Positions 26,374 through 36,378 are shown, counted from the stretch's first letter. The stretch: 64,000 bases of DNA from Alteromonas macleodii ATCC 27126 (GCF_000172635.2 NC_018632.1:682001-746000); one strand, 5' to 3'. The notes: a model not told the origin generated them from the letters alone. Made by a program: numbers and translations.

Positions 26374-27942
26374 TTAAGCCGAACGAAGCTCTCTACGTAG
26401 AATTTTTCCGACGGTAGATTTTGGTAGCTCGTCAAGTATCGTGATCGACTTAGGGATCTTGTAATTTGTGAGGTGCTGTTTACAAAAATCAATGACGTCT
26501 TGTGTCGATACATCGCTTGAAACAGTAATAAATGCACATACTCGTTCACCGGTCTTTTCATCGGGTTTACCCACAACAGCGGCTTCCATCACGCTAGGGT
26601 GAGTTGTAAGTACATCTTCAATCTCGTTTGGATAGACATTAAAGCCAGAGACAATAATCATATCTTTTAAACGATCTACAATTTTAATTGCCCCAGATTC
26701 GGTGCGAATGCCAATGTCCCCGGTTTTAAAGAAGCCATCTTGGGTCATGACTTTGGCAGTTTCGTCGTCTCGGTTCCAATAACCCAGCATAACCTGAGGT
26801 CCGCGAACTGCAATTTGCCCCGACTCACCATCGGCCACCGGCTTATCATGGCTATCCAGTAACGCAACTTCAGTGCCTTCTAGTTCATGCCCCACCGTGC
26901 CAATCTCTTCTTTACCTGGAATGTTAAAAGATACAACTGGCGCAGTTTCTGATAGCCCATAGCCCTCGGTGATGGTGTTCCCGGTTACGTCTCGCCAAAT
27001 AGATACTGCGGCTTGAGTAAGTGCGGTGCCGCCAGACATTGTGAGGTGTAATTTAGAAAAGTCTAACTTTGCAAATTCAGGGTGTCTCCCAAGACCAACA
27101 AACAAGGTGTTGATCCCCATGAATGCTGAAATTTTATGGGGCTTGAGTGTTTGAATGAAACCGTCGATATCCCGTGGATTGGGTATAAGAATTATCTGAG
27201 TACCTTTGGCAAAGAGCGCCATCATTCCAACCGTAAATGCATAAATATGATAAAGCGGTAATGGGCATACCAATACTTCTTCACCATCTTTGAAGCCCTC
27301 ACCAATACGGTCGAGCATTTGGATGCAGTTAGCTAAAACGTTTTTATTACTTAAGGCTGCGCCCTTCGATACCCCAGTAGTACCACCGGTGTATTGCAAC
27401 ATGGCAAGTTCATCTAGAGCAATAGAAGGACGTTCAAATGCAGGCAGTGTATTGCCTAGCTCCACTGCTTGTGTGAATGAAACCGTACCATCGAGATTTG
27501 GTGCAGTGTTAGGGTCTAAAAGCTCTGTTGCCGATGTGGTGATAACGGTTTCGATACTAGTATCATCTTTTATGCTAGTAAATTTGGGGAGCAAATCACC
27601 CAGAATAACCAGAGCTTTCGCGCCACTATCAGTGAACTGGTGCTTCATCTCGCGTTCGGTATAAAGCGGGTTTGTATTTACTACAACAAGGCCTGCGCGT
27701 AAGGCAGCATAAACAACAATAGGGTTTTGAATTAAATTAGGAAGTTGTATGGCGACTTTGGTACCAGGAGACAATTTAGCTTCGTGAACAAAGTAGCGGG
27801 CTAACGCTGATGACTTACGGTCTATCTCGGCAAATGTAAGTGTTTGTCCAAGCGCCGTATACGCTGGCCTGTCGGCAAATTTTTGCAAAACGCTTTCAAT
27901 ATAATCGGCTAAGCAGGTCACGTTATCAGGATAAGTTATCAT
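26374..27942 (-). CDS. fadD: Long-chain acyl-CoA synthetase (FadD-like, AMP-forming)
   Basis: This 522-residue adenylate-forming enzyme has the P-loop LQYTGGTTGVSKGAALS, the A5-type motif GYGLSETAPVV, TGDIG, the hinge region VDRLKDMIIVSGFNVYPNEIE, and the catalytic lysine in PKSTVGKILRREL. It should activate fatty acids to acyl-CoA at the inner face of the membrane for beta-oxidation or lipid synthesis. A ribosome site (AGGAAC) precedes the ATG. It is slightly shorter than E. coli FadD, so a related acyl-CoA ligase is possible. It stands as a single gene, 244 bp downstream of the hybrid kinase promoter region. Confidence 0.85.
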   Translation of the reverse strand: MITYPDNVTCLADYIESVLQKFADRPAYTALGQTLTFAEIDRKSSALARYFVHEAKLSPGTKVAIQLPNLIQNPIVVYAALRAGLVVVNTNPLYTEREMKHQFTDSGAKALVILGDLLPKFTSIKDDTSIETVITTSATELLDPNTAPNLDGTVSFTQAVELGNTLPAFERPSIALDELAMLQYTGGTTGVSKGAALSNKNVLANCIQMLDRIGEGFKDGEEVLVCPLPLYHIYAFTVGMMALFAKGTQIILIPNPRDIDGFIQTLKPHKISAFMGINTLFVGLGRHPEFAKLDFSKLHLTMSGGTALTQAAVSIWRDVTGNTITEGYGLSETAPVVSFNIPGKEEIGTVGHELEGTEVALLDSHDKPVADGESGQIAVRGPQVMLGYWNRDDETAKVMTQDGFFKTGDIGIRTESGAIKIVDRLKDMIIVSGFNVYPNEIEDVLTTHPSVMEAAVVGKPDEKTGERVCAFITVSSDVSTQDVIDFCKQHLTNYKIPKSITILDELPKSTVGKILRRELRSA

Positions 27943-28054
27943 GTTGCTTGTTCCTAGTAGGGCAAAGTAAGTAGGGTGTTTATGCCTTACAGTAGCAAAC
28001 TTAACTTTTCATTTACATCAGGGTTGGGTTATTTAGTATTATAATTTTTAGTTA

Positions 28055-28528
28055 TCAATTGTTTGTAGAACTATTACTTAAGTAACTATATAGCCCACCA
28101 GCACAGATGCCTGCCATGCATTGTGCGGTAAGTCCTAAGGTAGTGCGAGCGCCTGCAATTAGGGTCACATTCAATATGGGCTGCATGGCAATGAGCATTA
28201 ATAAGAACGACAGGCCTCCCGCTATTGTGAAAAGAATAAATCGGGTACGGTTGGAAGAGCCACTAGCATTTTGATTAAGACGTTTAACGATGAAATGTGT
28301 CGCCAAGAACGCCAACAATAAGGTAACAGCAATAATCACGCCGTAAGTAGGCAAAAGGCCTAGTGCATCTTGCCATATCATGAAAAACCAATCGCTTGGA
28401 TTCATATCGACATCAATTCGAATGAGTCCGATTAAAACGGCACACGAGTGAAACGTACTTGCTAGTAGAAAGCCGACGGCCCATGATGGTAAAAAATGGA
28501 AAATAGTGCGTCGTATTAGGTTGTTCAT
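28055..28528 (-). CDS. Four-helix membrane protein of unknown function
   Basis: From the ATG at 28528 the protein has 157 residues with about four hydrophobic membrane segments (near 10-30, 50-75, 98-118, 122-145) and a polar C-terminal tail. A longer frame exists upstream to 28603, but that extension is polar and unlike a membrane protein N-terminus. I do not recognise the family. It lies between the acyl-CoA ligase and a divergent sugar dehydrogenase and shows no sign of operon linkage. Confidence 0.6.
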   Translation of the reverse strand: MNNLIRRTIFHFLPSWAVGFLLASTFHSCAVLIGLIRIDVDMNPSDWFFMIWQDALGLLPTYGVIIAVTLLLAFLATHFIVKRLNQNASGSSNRTRFILFTIAGGLSFLLMLIAMQPILNVTLIAGARTTLGLTAQCMAGICAGGLYSYLSNSSTNN

Positions 28529-28645
28529 TTTTGTAGTCCAAGATTTGTCGCACAGTGCATTAGAACAAAACTCAACAGGCCTCAAATGGTTTGAGCGTGG
28601 CAATAGGGTATACCATAGTATGTTAAGTAAAAGAGGACAATCACA

Positions 28646-29872
28646 ATGAAGTCATGGCGTACGATGATCAGTTTACTGGCTTTTTCTTTATTGGGAGCTG
28701 CTTTGGCTCCTGCTTTTGCCGTAACTACTGCCTCTGAACTCACTCAAAAGCACGCATCTAATAATGAGCAACGTGAAGCAGGTAGCTCAAATCTAACGGC
28801 CTATGAAAATTTCGACCAGCATGTCATGACAGAAGATATCGCTACCTCACTGGCGTTTCCCAAGGCCTTAACGACGGTTATCGATAAGGCTCAGGCAAGC
28901 ACCCATATATTGATAGTAACGCGAGATGGTGAGCTGGTAATTATTGACAATAAGGGGGAAAGTGCGCGGTTTTCTTTAATGCTCGATGACTTGTACACCA
29001 AAGGGCAAGGAGGCGTACTCGATCTTCTTATACCCTCGCAATTCCCTGAAGACAGAACCGTGTTGCTGAGTTATTCCAAGGGGAACGATAGTGCAAACCG
29101 TCTTGCCATAGTAAAAGGACAGCTTTCCCTTACTTCTGGCATTACTAACATTCAGCCAGTGTTAGCACTGGCACAAGCCAAAGACACGCCTGTGCACTAC
29201 GGTGGGAAACTGCTTCAACTAGAGGGCAGTGCTTTACACACAAAACAGGGCTTTTTGGTTACGACAGGAGATGGCTTTGATTATCGCGAGCAAGCGCAAG
29301 TTATCAGTTCACAACTAGGAAAAGTGCTAGGGTTCACAATAGACGGCAAGCCGTTGGCCAACCCTCCTTTTCCTGATAACCCCTTTATTTTTAGTATTGG
29401 ACACCGCAATCCCCAAGGACTTGTAGAGGGGAGTGATGGCAACCTATTTTTGCATGAGCACGGCCCAGATGGCGGTGATGAAGTAAACCTTTTACAACAA
29501 GGCGCAAATTATGGTTGGCCAGTTGTTACACTAGGCAAAGACTATTCCGGCGCTAGAATTTCGCCTTTTTCGACCTATCCGGGTATGACTGGCCCCATTG
29601 TAGACTGGACACCTTCTATAGCGCCATCCTCCATGATCTACTATTCCCATGGGCGTTTCCCGATGCTAGCTAATACGTTACTTGTTACCAGCTTGAAAGC
29701 CAAAGCTTTGTATGCAGTTAGAGCCGTATCGAACGAATATATCTCTACAAAAATTTTTGAGGGACCTGGGGAACGGCTGCGGGATATTGCGCTTGATCAT
29801 CAAGGTAACCTGCTTCTTTTGACCGATGGTGAAAATGGAAGAGTGATCGAGGTATCGCCAAGAGGAAATTAG
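28646..29872 (+). CDS. Secreted PQQ-type glucose/sorbosone dehydrogenase-family protein
   Basis: The 408-residue protein has a signal peptide (cut around residue 25, APAFA-V) and a six-bladed beta-propeller of the soluble glucose dehydrogenase/Yli family. It shows the family signatures FSIGHRNPQGLV, LFLHEHGPDGGDEVNLL and GANYGWPVVTLG. Members are periplasmic, bind PQQ with calcium and oxidise aldoses, although many have unknown substrates. GAGGA lies upstream of the ATG. The start region is divergent from the small membrane-protein gene. It has no neighbours for PQQ synthesis here. Confidence 0.85.
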   Translation: MKSWRTMISLLAFSLLGAALAPAFAVTTASELTQKHASNNEQREAGSSNLTAYENFDQHVMTEDIATSLAFPKALTTVIDKAQASTHILIVTRDGELVIIDNKGESARFSLMLDDLYTKGQGGVLDLLIPSQFPEDRTVLLSYSKGNDSANRLAIVKGQLSLTSGITNIQPVLALAQAKDTPVHYGGKLLQLEGSALHTKQGFLVTTGDGFDYREQAQVISSQLGKVLGFTIDGKPLANPPFPDNPFIFSIGHRNPQGLVEGSDGNLFLHEHGPDGGDEVNLLQQGANYGWPVVTLGKDYSGARISPFSTYPGMTGPIVDWTPSIAPSSMIYYSHGRFPMLANTLLVTSLKAKALYAVRAVSNEYISTKIFEGPGERLRDIALDHQGNLLLLTDGENGRVIEVSPRGN

Positions 29873-30271
29873 GCACAGAAAACATTAATAAATGAAATTT
29901 TGTTTCAAAATTGATGGTAATTTGTACTGGTAGCACCATAAATAAAATGAATGTCTGTCATAAGTACAACACTATTATTTATCTTTATTGGTCAAACCAT
30001 TCAAGCTAAATATCGTCATTGATTTCAAATGGCTTGCTTCTAACTACATGAAATTATTGGCTTAATTTTGCTTTTAATTAAAATTCGTTTTTCTAGTAAA
30101 AATGTAAGTGCTTTAACACAACGACAGTTTAGGCGGGTGAATACCTAACTGTTTACTTTCAGTCATTACGTAACCGCTAAAAATCGGTTAAAATATCCCT
30201 CATTTTTATATGCGTATAGCTAAGACCGACTTAACACTACGCCCAAGTAAAACTAAGACCGAGAGAACTAT
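29873..30271 (+). other. Intergenic region upstream of the AcnB-like gene
   Basis: This 399-bp AT-rich stretch has no convincing gene. It contains an imperfect hairpin (ACAGTTTAGG at about 30123-30132 with CCTAACTGT at about 30143-30151) and a 10-bp direct repeat CTAAGACCGA at 30220-30229 and 30253-30262, just before the start codon. A possible -10-like TAAAAT lies near 30190. No -35 of quality was seen. The leader is long enough for regulation of the aconitase gene. Confidence 0.35.
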
Positions 30272-33082
30272 ATGAGTTTGTATTCAGAATATCTGGCAGA
30301 GATCGAAACCCGTAAAACGGAACTAGGTCTTAACCCTAAGCCAATCGACAGTGCAGATCTGCTGTCTGAAATTATTGCTCAAATTAAAGATACAACAAAC
30401 GAGCATCGCGAAGACTCTCTAAAATTCTTTATCTATAACACGCTTCCAGGTACTACACCTGCGGCGGGTGTTAAAGCACAATTCCTAAAAGAAATTGTAC
30501 TTGGCGAAGAAAAAGTAGAAGAAATTACCCCTGAGTTTGCGCTTGAACTACTTTCACACATGAAAGGTGGTCCGTCTGTAGAAGTACTACTAGACCTAGC
30601 ACTTTCTGATGACGAAGCGGTTGCTAAGCCTGCGGCAGAAGTATTGAAGACTCAAGTTTATCTATACGAAGCTGACACTGAGCGTCTTGAAAATGCATTC
30701 AAAGCTGGCAATGCTATTGCTAAAGACGTACTAGAAAGCTACGCAAAAGCTGAATTCTTTACCAAGCTTCCTGATGTTCCAGAGAAAATTGAAGTTGTGA
30801 CTTACATCGCCGCTGAAGGTGATATCTCAACTGACCTTCTTTCTCCAGGTAACCAAGCGCACTCACGTGCCGACCGTGAACTTCACGGCCAGTGCATGAT
30901 CTCTCCTGAAGCGCAGCAAGAAATTGTTGAACTTGGTAAGAAGCACCCGAATGCTAAAGTGATGCTTATCGCTGAAAAAGGCACAATGGGTGTAGGTTCA
31001 TCTCGTATGTCTGGTGTTAACAACGTTGCACTATGGGCAGGTGAGCCAACAAGCCCTTACATTCCATTTGTAAACAAAGCGCCAATTGTTGCTGGTACTA
31101 ACGGTATTGCGCCAATCTTCCTTACTACCGTTGACGTAACCGGTGGTATTGGTCTTGACCTTAAGAACTGGGTTAAGAAAACTGATGAAAACGGTGAAAT
31201 CGTTCGCGATGCAAACGGTGACCCAGTACTTGAAGAAGCTTACTCAGTAGCAACTGGTACTGTACTAACTATCGATACTAAGGCGAAGAAGCTTTACAAC
31301 GGTTCAGAAGAACTTGCTGACGTATCTGCATCATTTACTCCTCAAAAAATGGAGTTCATGAAAGCCGGTGGTTCTTACGCAGTTGTATTCGGTAAGCAGC
31401 TACAGTCTTTCGCAGCACGTACTCTAGGTACAAAAGCGCCAGCCGTATATGCAGCGTCGAAAGAAGTGTCTCACGAAGGCCAAGGCCTAACAGCGGTTGA
31501 AAAAATCTTTAACCGTAATGCAGTTGGCGTAAATTCAGATGCTCCGCTTCATGCTGGTTCTGACGTACGCGTTAAAGTAAACATTGTAGGTTCGCAGGAT
31601 ACGACTGGCCCAATGACGTGCCAAGAGCTTGAGTCAATGGCCGCTTCAACGATTTCTCCTGTTGTAGATGGTGCTTACCAGTCTGGTTGTCACACGGCAT
31701 CAGTATGGGACAAAAAAGCACAAGCTAACATCCCTAAGCTTATGTCGTTCATGAACAACTTTGGTGTAATCACTGCACGTGATCCTAAAGGCGTTTACCA
31801 TGCAATGACTGACGTTATTCACAAAGTGCTTAACGACATTACAGTAGACGATCGTGCCATTATCATCGGTGGTGACTCGCACACGCGTATGTCTAAAGGT
31901 GTAGCGTTCGGTGCCGACTCAGGTACGGTAGCACTAGCACTTGCAACGGGTGAAGCGGCAATGCCAATCCCTGAGTCTGTGAAAGTTACTTTTAAAGGTA
32001 GCATGAAAGAGCACATGGACTTCCGTGACGTGGTTCACGCGACTCAAGCGCAAATGCTTAAGCAATTCTCTGGCGAGAACGTGTTCCAAGGTCGTGTAAT
32101 TGAAGTTCAAATCGGTACTCTATTGGCTGACCAAGCATTCACATTCACTGACTGGTCTGCAGAAATGAAGGCGAAAGCATCAATCTGTATCTCAAATGAC
32201 GAGACAATGATTGCGTCGCTTGAACTTGCTAAGAGCCGTATCCAAATCATGATCGACAAGGGCATGGACAACGAAGCGAACATGCTTCAAGGCCTAATTG
32301 ATCTAGCTGATAAGCGTATTGCTGAAATCAAGTCTGGTGAAGAGCCAGCGCTTGCGCCAGATGACAACGCGAAATACTACGCAGAAGTGGTTATCGATCT
32401 AGATCAAATCGACGAGCCAATGATTGCTGACCCAGACGTAAACAACGAAGACGTATCTAAGCGTTATACCCACGACGTTATCCGTCCAGTTTCTTACTAC
32501 GATGGTAAGCCAGTAGACCTAGGTTTCGTTGGCTCTTGTATGGTGCACAAAGGCGACATGCAAATCATCGCACAAATGCTGCGTAACCTAGAAAAGCTTA
32601 ACGGTTCTGTCGAATTCAAAGCGCCACTAGTTGTAGCTCCACCAACATATAACATCGTTGACGAGCTTAAAGCGGAAGGCGATTGGGACGTTCTAGCTAA
32701 ATATGCAGGCTTCCAGTTCGATGATGCTAAACCTAAAGAAGCGGCGCGTACTAAGTACGACAACATTCTTTACCTAGAGCGTCCTGGATGTAACCTATGT
32801 ATGGGTAACCAAGAAAAGGCTGAGCCAGGCGATACAGTTATCGCGACATCTACACGTCTTTTCCAAGGTCGTGTTGTAGCTGACTCTGCTGAGAAGAAAG
32901 GTGAATCACTACTAGGCTCTACGCCGCTAGTAGTACTTTCAACGGTTCTTGGTCGTTTCCCAACGACAGAAGAGTACAAGCAAGCAGTTGCAGGCATTGA
33001 CCTAACTAAGTTTGCTCCACCTTCTGAAGACTTGGCAGTTAAGCCTAAGTTCGAAGCAGATGTAGCTGTTAAGCGCGTATAA
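30272..33082 (+). CDS. AcnB-family aconitate hydratase / 2-methylisocitrate dehydratase, long form
   Basis: This 936-residue protein has the AcnB domain order: HEAT-like N-terminal domain, then the swivel domain (GVGSSRMSGVNNVALWAG), then the catalytic domains. The Fe-S cysteines are in SGCHTASVW and PGCNLCMGNQ. It matches the bifunctional aconitase 2 subtype that opens with LYSEYLAEIETRK and LPGTTPAAGVKAQFLKEI, a form I know best from Bacteroidota. It is clearly different from the canonical gammaproteobacterial AcnB encoded at 38225-40837. It should interconvert citrate and isocitrate and possibly dehydrate 2-methylisocitrate. Codon use looks like that of a highly expressed gene. It is followed by a strong terminator. 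Confidence 0.9.
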   Translation: MSLYSEYLAEIETRKTELGLNPKPIDSADLLSEIIAQIKDTTNEHREDSLKFFIYNTLPGTTPAAGVKAQFLKEIVLGEEKVEEITPEFALELLSHMKGGPSVEVLLDLALSDDEAVAKPAAEVLKTQVYLYEADTERLENAFKAGNAIAKDVLESYAKAEFFTKLPDVPEKIEVVTYIAAEGDISTDLLSPGNQAHSRADRELHGQCMISPEAQQEIVELGKKHPNAKVMLIAEKGTMGVGSSRMSGVNNVALWAGEPTSPYIPFVNKAPIVAGTNGIAPIFLTTVDVTGGIGLDLKNWVKKTDENGEIVRDANGDPVLEEAYSVATGTVLTIDTKAKKLYNGSEELADVSASFTPQKMEFMKAGGSYAVVFGKQLQSFAARTLGTKAPAVYAASKEVSHEGQGLTAVEKIFNRNAVGVNSDAPLHAGSDVRVKVNIVGSQDTTGPMTCQELESMAASTISPVVDGAYQSGCHTASVWDKKAQANIPKLMSFMNNFGVITARDPKGVYHAMTDVIHKVLNDITVDDRAIIIGGDSHTRMSKGVAFGADSGTVALALATGEAAMPIPESVKVTFKGSMKEHMDFRDVVHATQAQMLKQFSGENVFQGRVIEVQIGTLLADQAFTFTDWSAEMKAKASICISNDETMIASLELAKSRIQIMIDKGMDNEANMLQGLIDLADKRIAEIKSGEEPALAPDDNAKYYAEVVIDLDQIDEPMIADPDVNNEDVSKRYTHDVIRPVSYYDGKPVDLGFVGSCMVHKGDMQIIAQMLRNLEKLNGSVEFKAPLVVAPPTYNIVDELKAEGDWDVLAKYAGFQFDDAKPKEAARTKYDNILYLERPGCNLCMGNQEKAEPGDTVIATSTRLFQGRVVADSAEKKGESLLGSTPLVVLSTVLGRFPTTEEYKQAVAGIDLTKFAPPSEDLAVKPKFEADVAVKRV

Positions 33083-33108
33083 GTACTTAACGCTTTCAAA
33101 CGCATTTA

Positions 33109-33137
33109 AAAGCCCCAACCTCGGTTGGGGCTTTTTT
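33109..33137 (+). terminator. Rho-independent terminator after the long AcnB gene
   Basis: A perfect 12-bp stem (33109-33120 with 33123-33134) is followed by TTT. Confidence 0.88.
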
Positions 33138-33145
33138 GTACCCGA

Positions 33146-33278
33146 AATAATGGGGTCAGAGTACATTAATAGGGTAATGATCCCAGCGATAGCCAACTTG
33201 AATAATGGGGTCAGAGTACATTAGTACGTTAATAGAGCTAGCGGTAAACAGCTAGAAAAGTACTCTGACCCCATTATT
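33146..33278. repeat. REP-like element: two direct copies and one inverted copy of a 19-bp motif
   Basis: AATAATGGGGTCAGAGTAC occurs at 33146-33164 and 33201-33219, and its exact reverse complement at 33260-33278. The second and third copies can form a long hairpin whose interior has a smaller stem (CTAGC 33238-33242 with GCTAG 33251-33255). From memory, this GGGGTCAGAGTAC motif is common near REP-associated tyrosine transposase (Y1/RAYT) genes. No transposase is present here, so this looks like a non-autonomous copy or remnant. Confidence 0.75.
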
Positions 33279-33346
33279 TTTATGCAGAGTTGTTGTTTGG
33301 TACTTATACTGAGTTATTAGTCATTTAATAATGCTTAGAAACTCTA

Positions 33347-35059
33347 ATGCCAAAGCAGTACCCTACAAAGCCTGAATCATTTGGCGAAGTCACATCGGCC
33401 TTGCAAAAAGCTGGCTTCAAAATTCTGCTGGTTTTTTCTTTACTCATCTTAGCGGTAATCGTCATAGCCCAACCCCAAAATGTGTATGTGGCAGTATTTT
33501 TCGGCCTGTCTTGGTGTGCAATTTCGGTAGCGGGAATTATCTTTTCTAACTATAAAGACCCTTTGGCGAAATTGTGGGCAATACTCACCATTCCCGTCGC
33601 GCCTTACCTTGTAATAAGCAATGGGCTCATGCCCGCAACCTTAGTTCCAATTGCTACTATTTTTCCCATTTTACTGCTTTCTAATGGTTGGCGAATAAGT
33701 GCAATGGTAGTACTCGCATGCTGTACTTTTCTTGTGCCGTTTTACGAAGGGGATTATGACAAGGGCCTTTGGCTAAGGCTTTGTGTGACCAACCTTGTTG
33801 TGTCCCTTCTTATCTATGCTCTAGCGAGCCAATTAGAGAAAGCCCTTGTTGAGAGTAAAAACAAAACTCTTGAGCTAAACAGGGCGCTTGCAAGCGAAAA
33901 GCAAGCGTCGGCTGCACAATCACGATTCCTCGCCACTATGTCACACGAGATTCGCACGCCATTAAACGGTATTTTGGGATTGACCGATGTAGTGCTTTCT
34001 CATGATATTTCGGAAAGTGCACGGCCTAACCTCGAGAAGATTCAGCGTTCAGGACTCTCGCTAAACCGCATTTTGAACGACATATTAGATCTCTCCAAAT
34101 TGAATGCGGGAAAACTTGCGCTGGAGATCATTCCCTTTGACCTAAAAAGTACTGCCAAAGATTGCGTGGCGTTTTATGCACAATTGGCGCAGAACAAAGG
34201 TATCTCACTGAGAATAGAAGTAGATAAAACACTAAATACTTGTGTTGTAGGGGACGCAACGCGCCTTTCTCAAGTGTTAAACAACCTAGTGAGCAACGCG
34301 ATAAAGTTTACGCATCAGGGCAGTGTCACTTTAGGGCTATCGAAAGGTGAAGCGTCAAAGACCCATCAATTTGTCAGATTTTCAGTAAAGGATACGGGGG
34401 ACGGGATTGATGCTTCTGAACAAGAGCGCGTATTCGATGCATTTACACAAGCCAACAGCAGCATTAATCGAATGCACGGGGGAACGGGACTTGGTTTACA
34501 GATAGTAAAAAGCTTGGTTGAAGCTATGGGCGGCACGGTTTATCTAAAAAGCGCGGTAGGTCAGGGGAGTGAATTTTATTTCGAGCTACCGTTTGAAATT
34601 GCAGATAGTGTAATTGGCGCTAAAGAACAGGAAAGCACACCGTCGTTCCCAAACCTTACTGTTTTGGTTGCAGAAGATAACGACATTAACCAGGTCGTAG
34701 CAAAATCATTGTTAGAAGACACAGGATTGAAAGTTGCGCTTACTAATAACGGTAACGAAGCAGTAGAGATTGCACTAAAGCAGCATTTCGACCTTATATT
34801 GATGGACTTACACATGCCTGAAATGAACGGCTCTGAAGCCGCTTTAGCGTTGCGAAAAGCTAACATCACTATTCCTATTATCGCGTTCACTGCTGCGGTG
34901 GTTGCCGAAGAAATAGATAAAGCGTTAGCATCCGGGATGAATGGATATCTCACAAAACCAGTCAATAAAACGGAACTACACGCTGTGCTAACTAAATACT
35001 TGGGCGGAGAAATGTCTACAGAAAGTTCCTGTATTGCTAAAGGGGAATATACAGAGTAA
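33347..35059 (+). CDS. Hybrid sensor histidine kinase with membrane sensor and receiver domain
   Basis: The 570-residue protein has about five or six membrane segments in residues 25-165 with little periplasmic loop. A short coiled coil leads to a HisKA domain (FLATMSHEIRTPLNGILGL), a GHKL ATPase (DTGDGIDASE, GGTGLGLQIVKSL) and a C-terminal receiver domain (VLVAEDNDINQVVA, LILMDLHMPEMNGSE, YLTKPVNKTE). All catalytic motifs look intact. No partner regulator is adjacent, and its signal is unknown. It lies right after the REP-like element, and the ribosome site before its ATG is weak. Confidence 0.86.
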   Translation: MPKQYPTKPESFGEVTSALQKAGFKILLVFSLLILAVIVIAQPQNVYVAVFFGLSWCAISVAGIIFSNYKDPLAKLWAILTIPVAPYLVISNGLMPATLVPIATIFPILLLSNGWRISAMVVLACCTFLVPFYEGDYDKGLWLRLCVTNLVVSLLIYALASQLEKALVESKNKTLELNRALASEKQASAAQSRFLATMSHEIRTPLNGILGLTDVVLSHDISESARPNLEKIQRSGLSLNRILNDILDLSKLNAGKLALEIIPFDLKSTAKDCVAFYAQLAQNKGISLRIEVDKTLNTCVVGDATRLSQVLNNLVSNAIKFTHQGSVTLGLSKGEASKTHQFVRFSVKDTGDGIDASEQERVFDAFTQANSSINRMHGGTGLGLQIVKSLVEAMGGTVYLKSAVGQGSEFYFELPFEIADSVIGAKEQESTPSFPNLTVLVAEDNDINQVVAKSLLEDTGLKVALTNNGNEAVEIALKQHFDLILMDLHMPEMNGSEAALALRKANITIPIIAFTAAVVAEEIDKALASGMNGYLTKPVNKTELHAVLTKYLGGEMSTESSCIAKGEYTE

Positions 35060-35190
35060 TGTGGCTATGAAATTGTCATTAATCCGAATAAACCCCTGTT
35101 ATACAATAGATAATAATAAAAGTTCGCTTGGCCCAATCAAGTAAATAGTATTACTGCGAAAAGCAAAGCGTCTTATAAAAGGATTTAAGT

Positions 35191-36372
35191 TTGAAGTCAC
35201 AAATACATATTATAATTGCCCTGCTATTTCTTGCTTTCACGAGCCTTTCGGCTAACAGCGAAACAGGCAGCGACAGCCAGCGTTACGAATTGAAAGTAGA
35301 GAAACTCCAGTCTAAAGTGCTAAACGAGCAACGAGAAGTGGTTGTTCAGCTTCCAAAAGGCTACGCCGAAAACCCCGACAAGAAATACCCCGTTATTTAT
35401 CGTCTAGATGGTTCGGGAAATCTTACTATGATGAATGCAGTGCTAGAATCGCTGCAATCTCAGAATGCTGCTCCGGAAGTCATCATAGTCGCCATTGAAA
35501 ATACCGACCGACTTCGCGATTTATATCCCACGGCAAATGAAGATCCAAACGGGCCTGTAGGCTATGGCGGTGGCGGTGCAAACTTTCTTTCCTTTATAAC
35601 CACTGAGCTTATGCCGATGGTAGAGAAGAAATATCGCGTGCATGACTTTCGAGTGATAGAGGGTGCATCAGCCGGAGGCGTATTCGCGTTGTACGCACTT
35701 ACCCAGAAGCCTGAGCTTTTTAACGCCGCGCTGACTTACAGTGCTGCGGTGTGGTGGAACTATGGCGCATCTGCAAAAAGTACGGTTGCATTCTTAAAAT
35801 CTGCCAATCAATTAGACCACTTCATTTACACGTCTATCGGCAATGAAGGCGCGCCCATGCGCCCGTATTATAACGATATGATTTCTGGAATGCGGGCAAA
35901 TCAACCTGCCGGATTAAGATGGGAGAACGAAGCCTACGAGGGAGTTACCCACAATTTGGTCTCAGCTGCGTCAACTTTCAGCGCTTACCATCATTTGTTC
36001 TTATCAGCTTATTTAAGGCCACAGCAGTTCAGTGGAGATATCAAAAGTATTAAAGACTATTACGCCCGTGTTTCAAAGCAGAGAGGCGAGAAACTCGACG
36101 CGCCGGAATGGGTTATTCGCGAGTTAGGTTATCACTATGTGGGTGAACAAAACTACGACAAAGCCATCGCCTTGTTTAAATACGATATTGCTGAGTATCC
36201 TCAAACGCCTGACGCATATAATGGCTTAGCTTATGGTTATGAGCAGATGGGCGAGTACAAAAAAGCGCTGGAAAGCGTGAACCAAGCTTTAGCACTTTCC
36301 TCGTCTGAGCACGATGGCCATCAGGTTTATGTTAATAGACAAAAACGCTTGCAGTCTTTATTGAAGGATTAA
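35191..36372 (+). CDS. Secreted alpha/beta-hydrolase esterase with C-terminal TPR
   Basis: This 393-residue protein begins at TTG (35191), with AAAAGGA seven bases upstream and a signal peptide (IHIIIALLFLAFTSLSANS). The body is an Esterase D/ferri-siderophore esterase-like hydrolase with the nucleophile elbow GASAGG and a late His (THNLVSA). The last ~90 residues form TPR-like helices (NYDKAIALFKYDIAEYPQTP, GYEQMGEYKKALESVNQAL). Enterochelin-esterase-like proteins with this TPR tail are known, but their substrates are mostly unknown. A small lipoprotein gene follows by six bases and is probably co-transcribed. Confidence 0.8.
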   Translation: MKSQIHIIIALLFLAFTSLSANSETGSDSQRYELKVEKLQSKVLNEQREVVVQLPKGYAENPDKKYPVIYRLDGSGNLTMMNAVLESLQSQNAAPEVIIVAIENTDRLRDLYPTANEDPNGPVGYGGGGANFLSFITTELMPMVEKKYRVHDFRVIEGASAGGVFALYALTQKPELFNAALTYSAAVWWNYGASAKSTVAFLKSANQLDHFIYTSIGNEGAPMRPYYNDMISGMRANQPAGLRWENEAYEGVTHNLVSAASTFSAYHHLFLSAYLRPQQFSGDIKSIKDYYARVSKQRGEKLDAPEWVIRELGYHYVGEQNYDKAIALFKYDIAEYPQTPDAYNGLAYGYEQMGEYKKALESVNQALALSSSEHDGHQVYVNRQKRLQSLLKD

Positions 36373-36378
36373 GTTATC

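Noticed and set aside
26175..26576. Open frame overlapping the 3' end of the acyl-CoA ligase gene on the same strand
   Set aside because: It overlaps a well-supported gene in another frame and has no recognisable domain.
33146..33278. CRISPR array
   Set aside because: Only two direct copies and one inverted copy, irregular spacing and no cas genes; fits a REP-like element.
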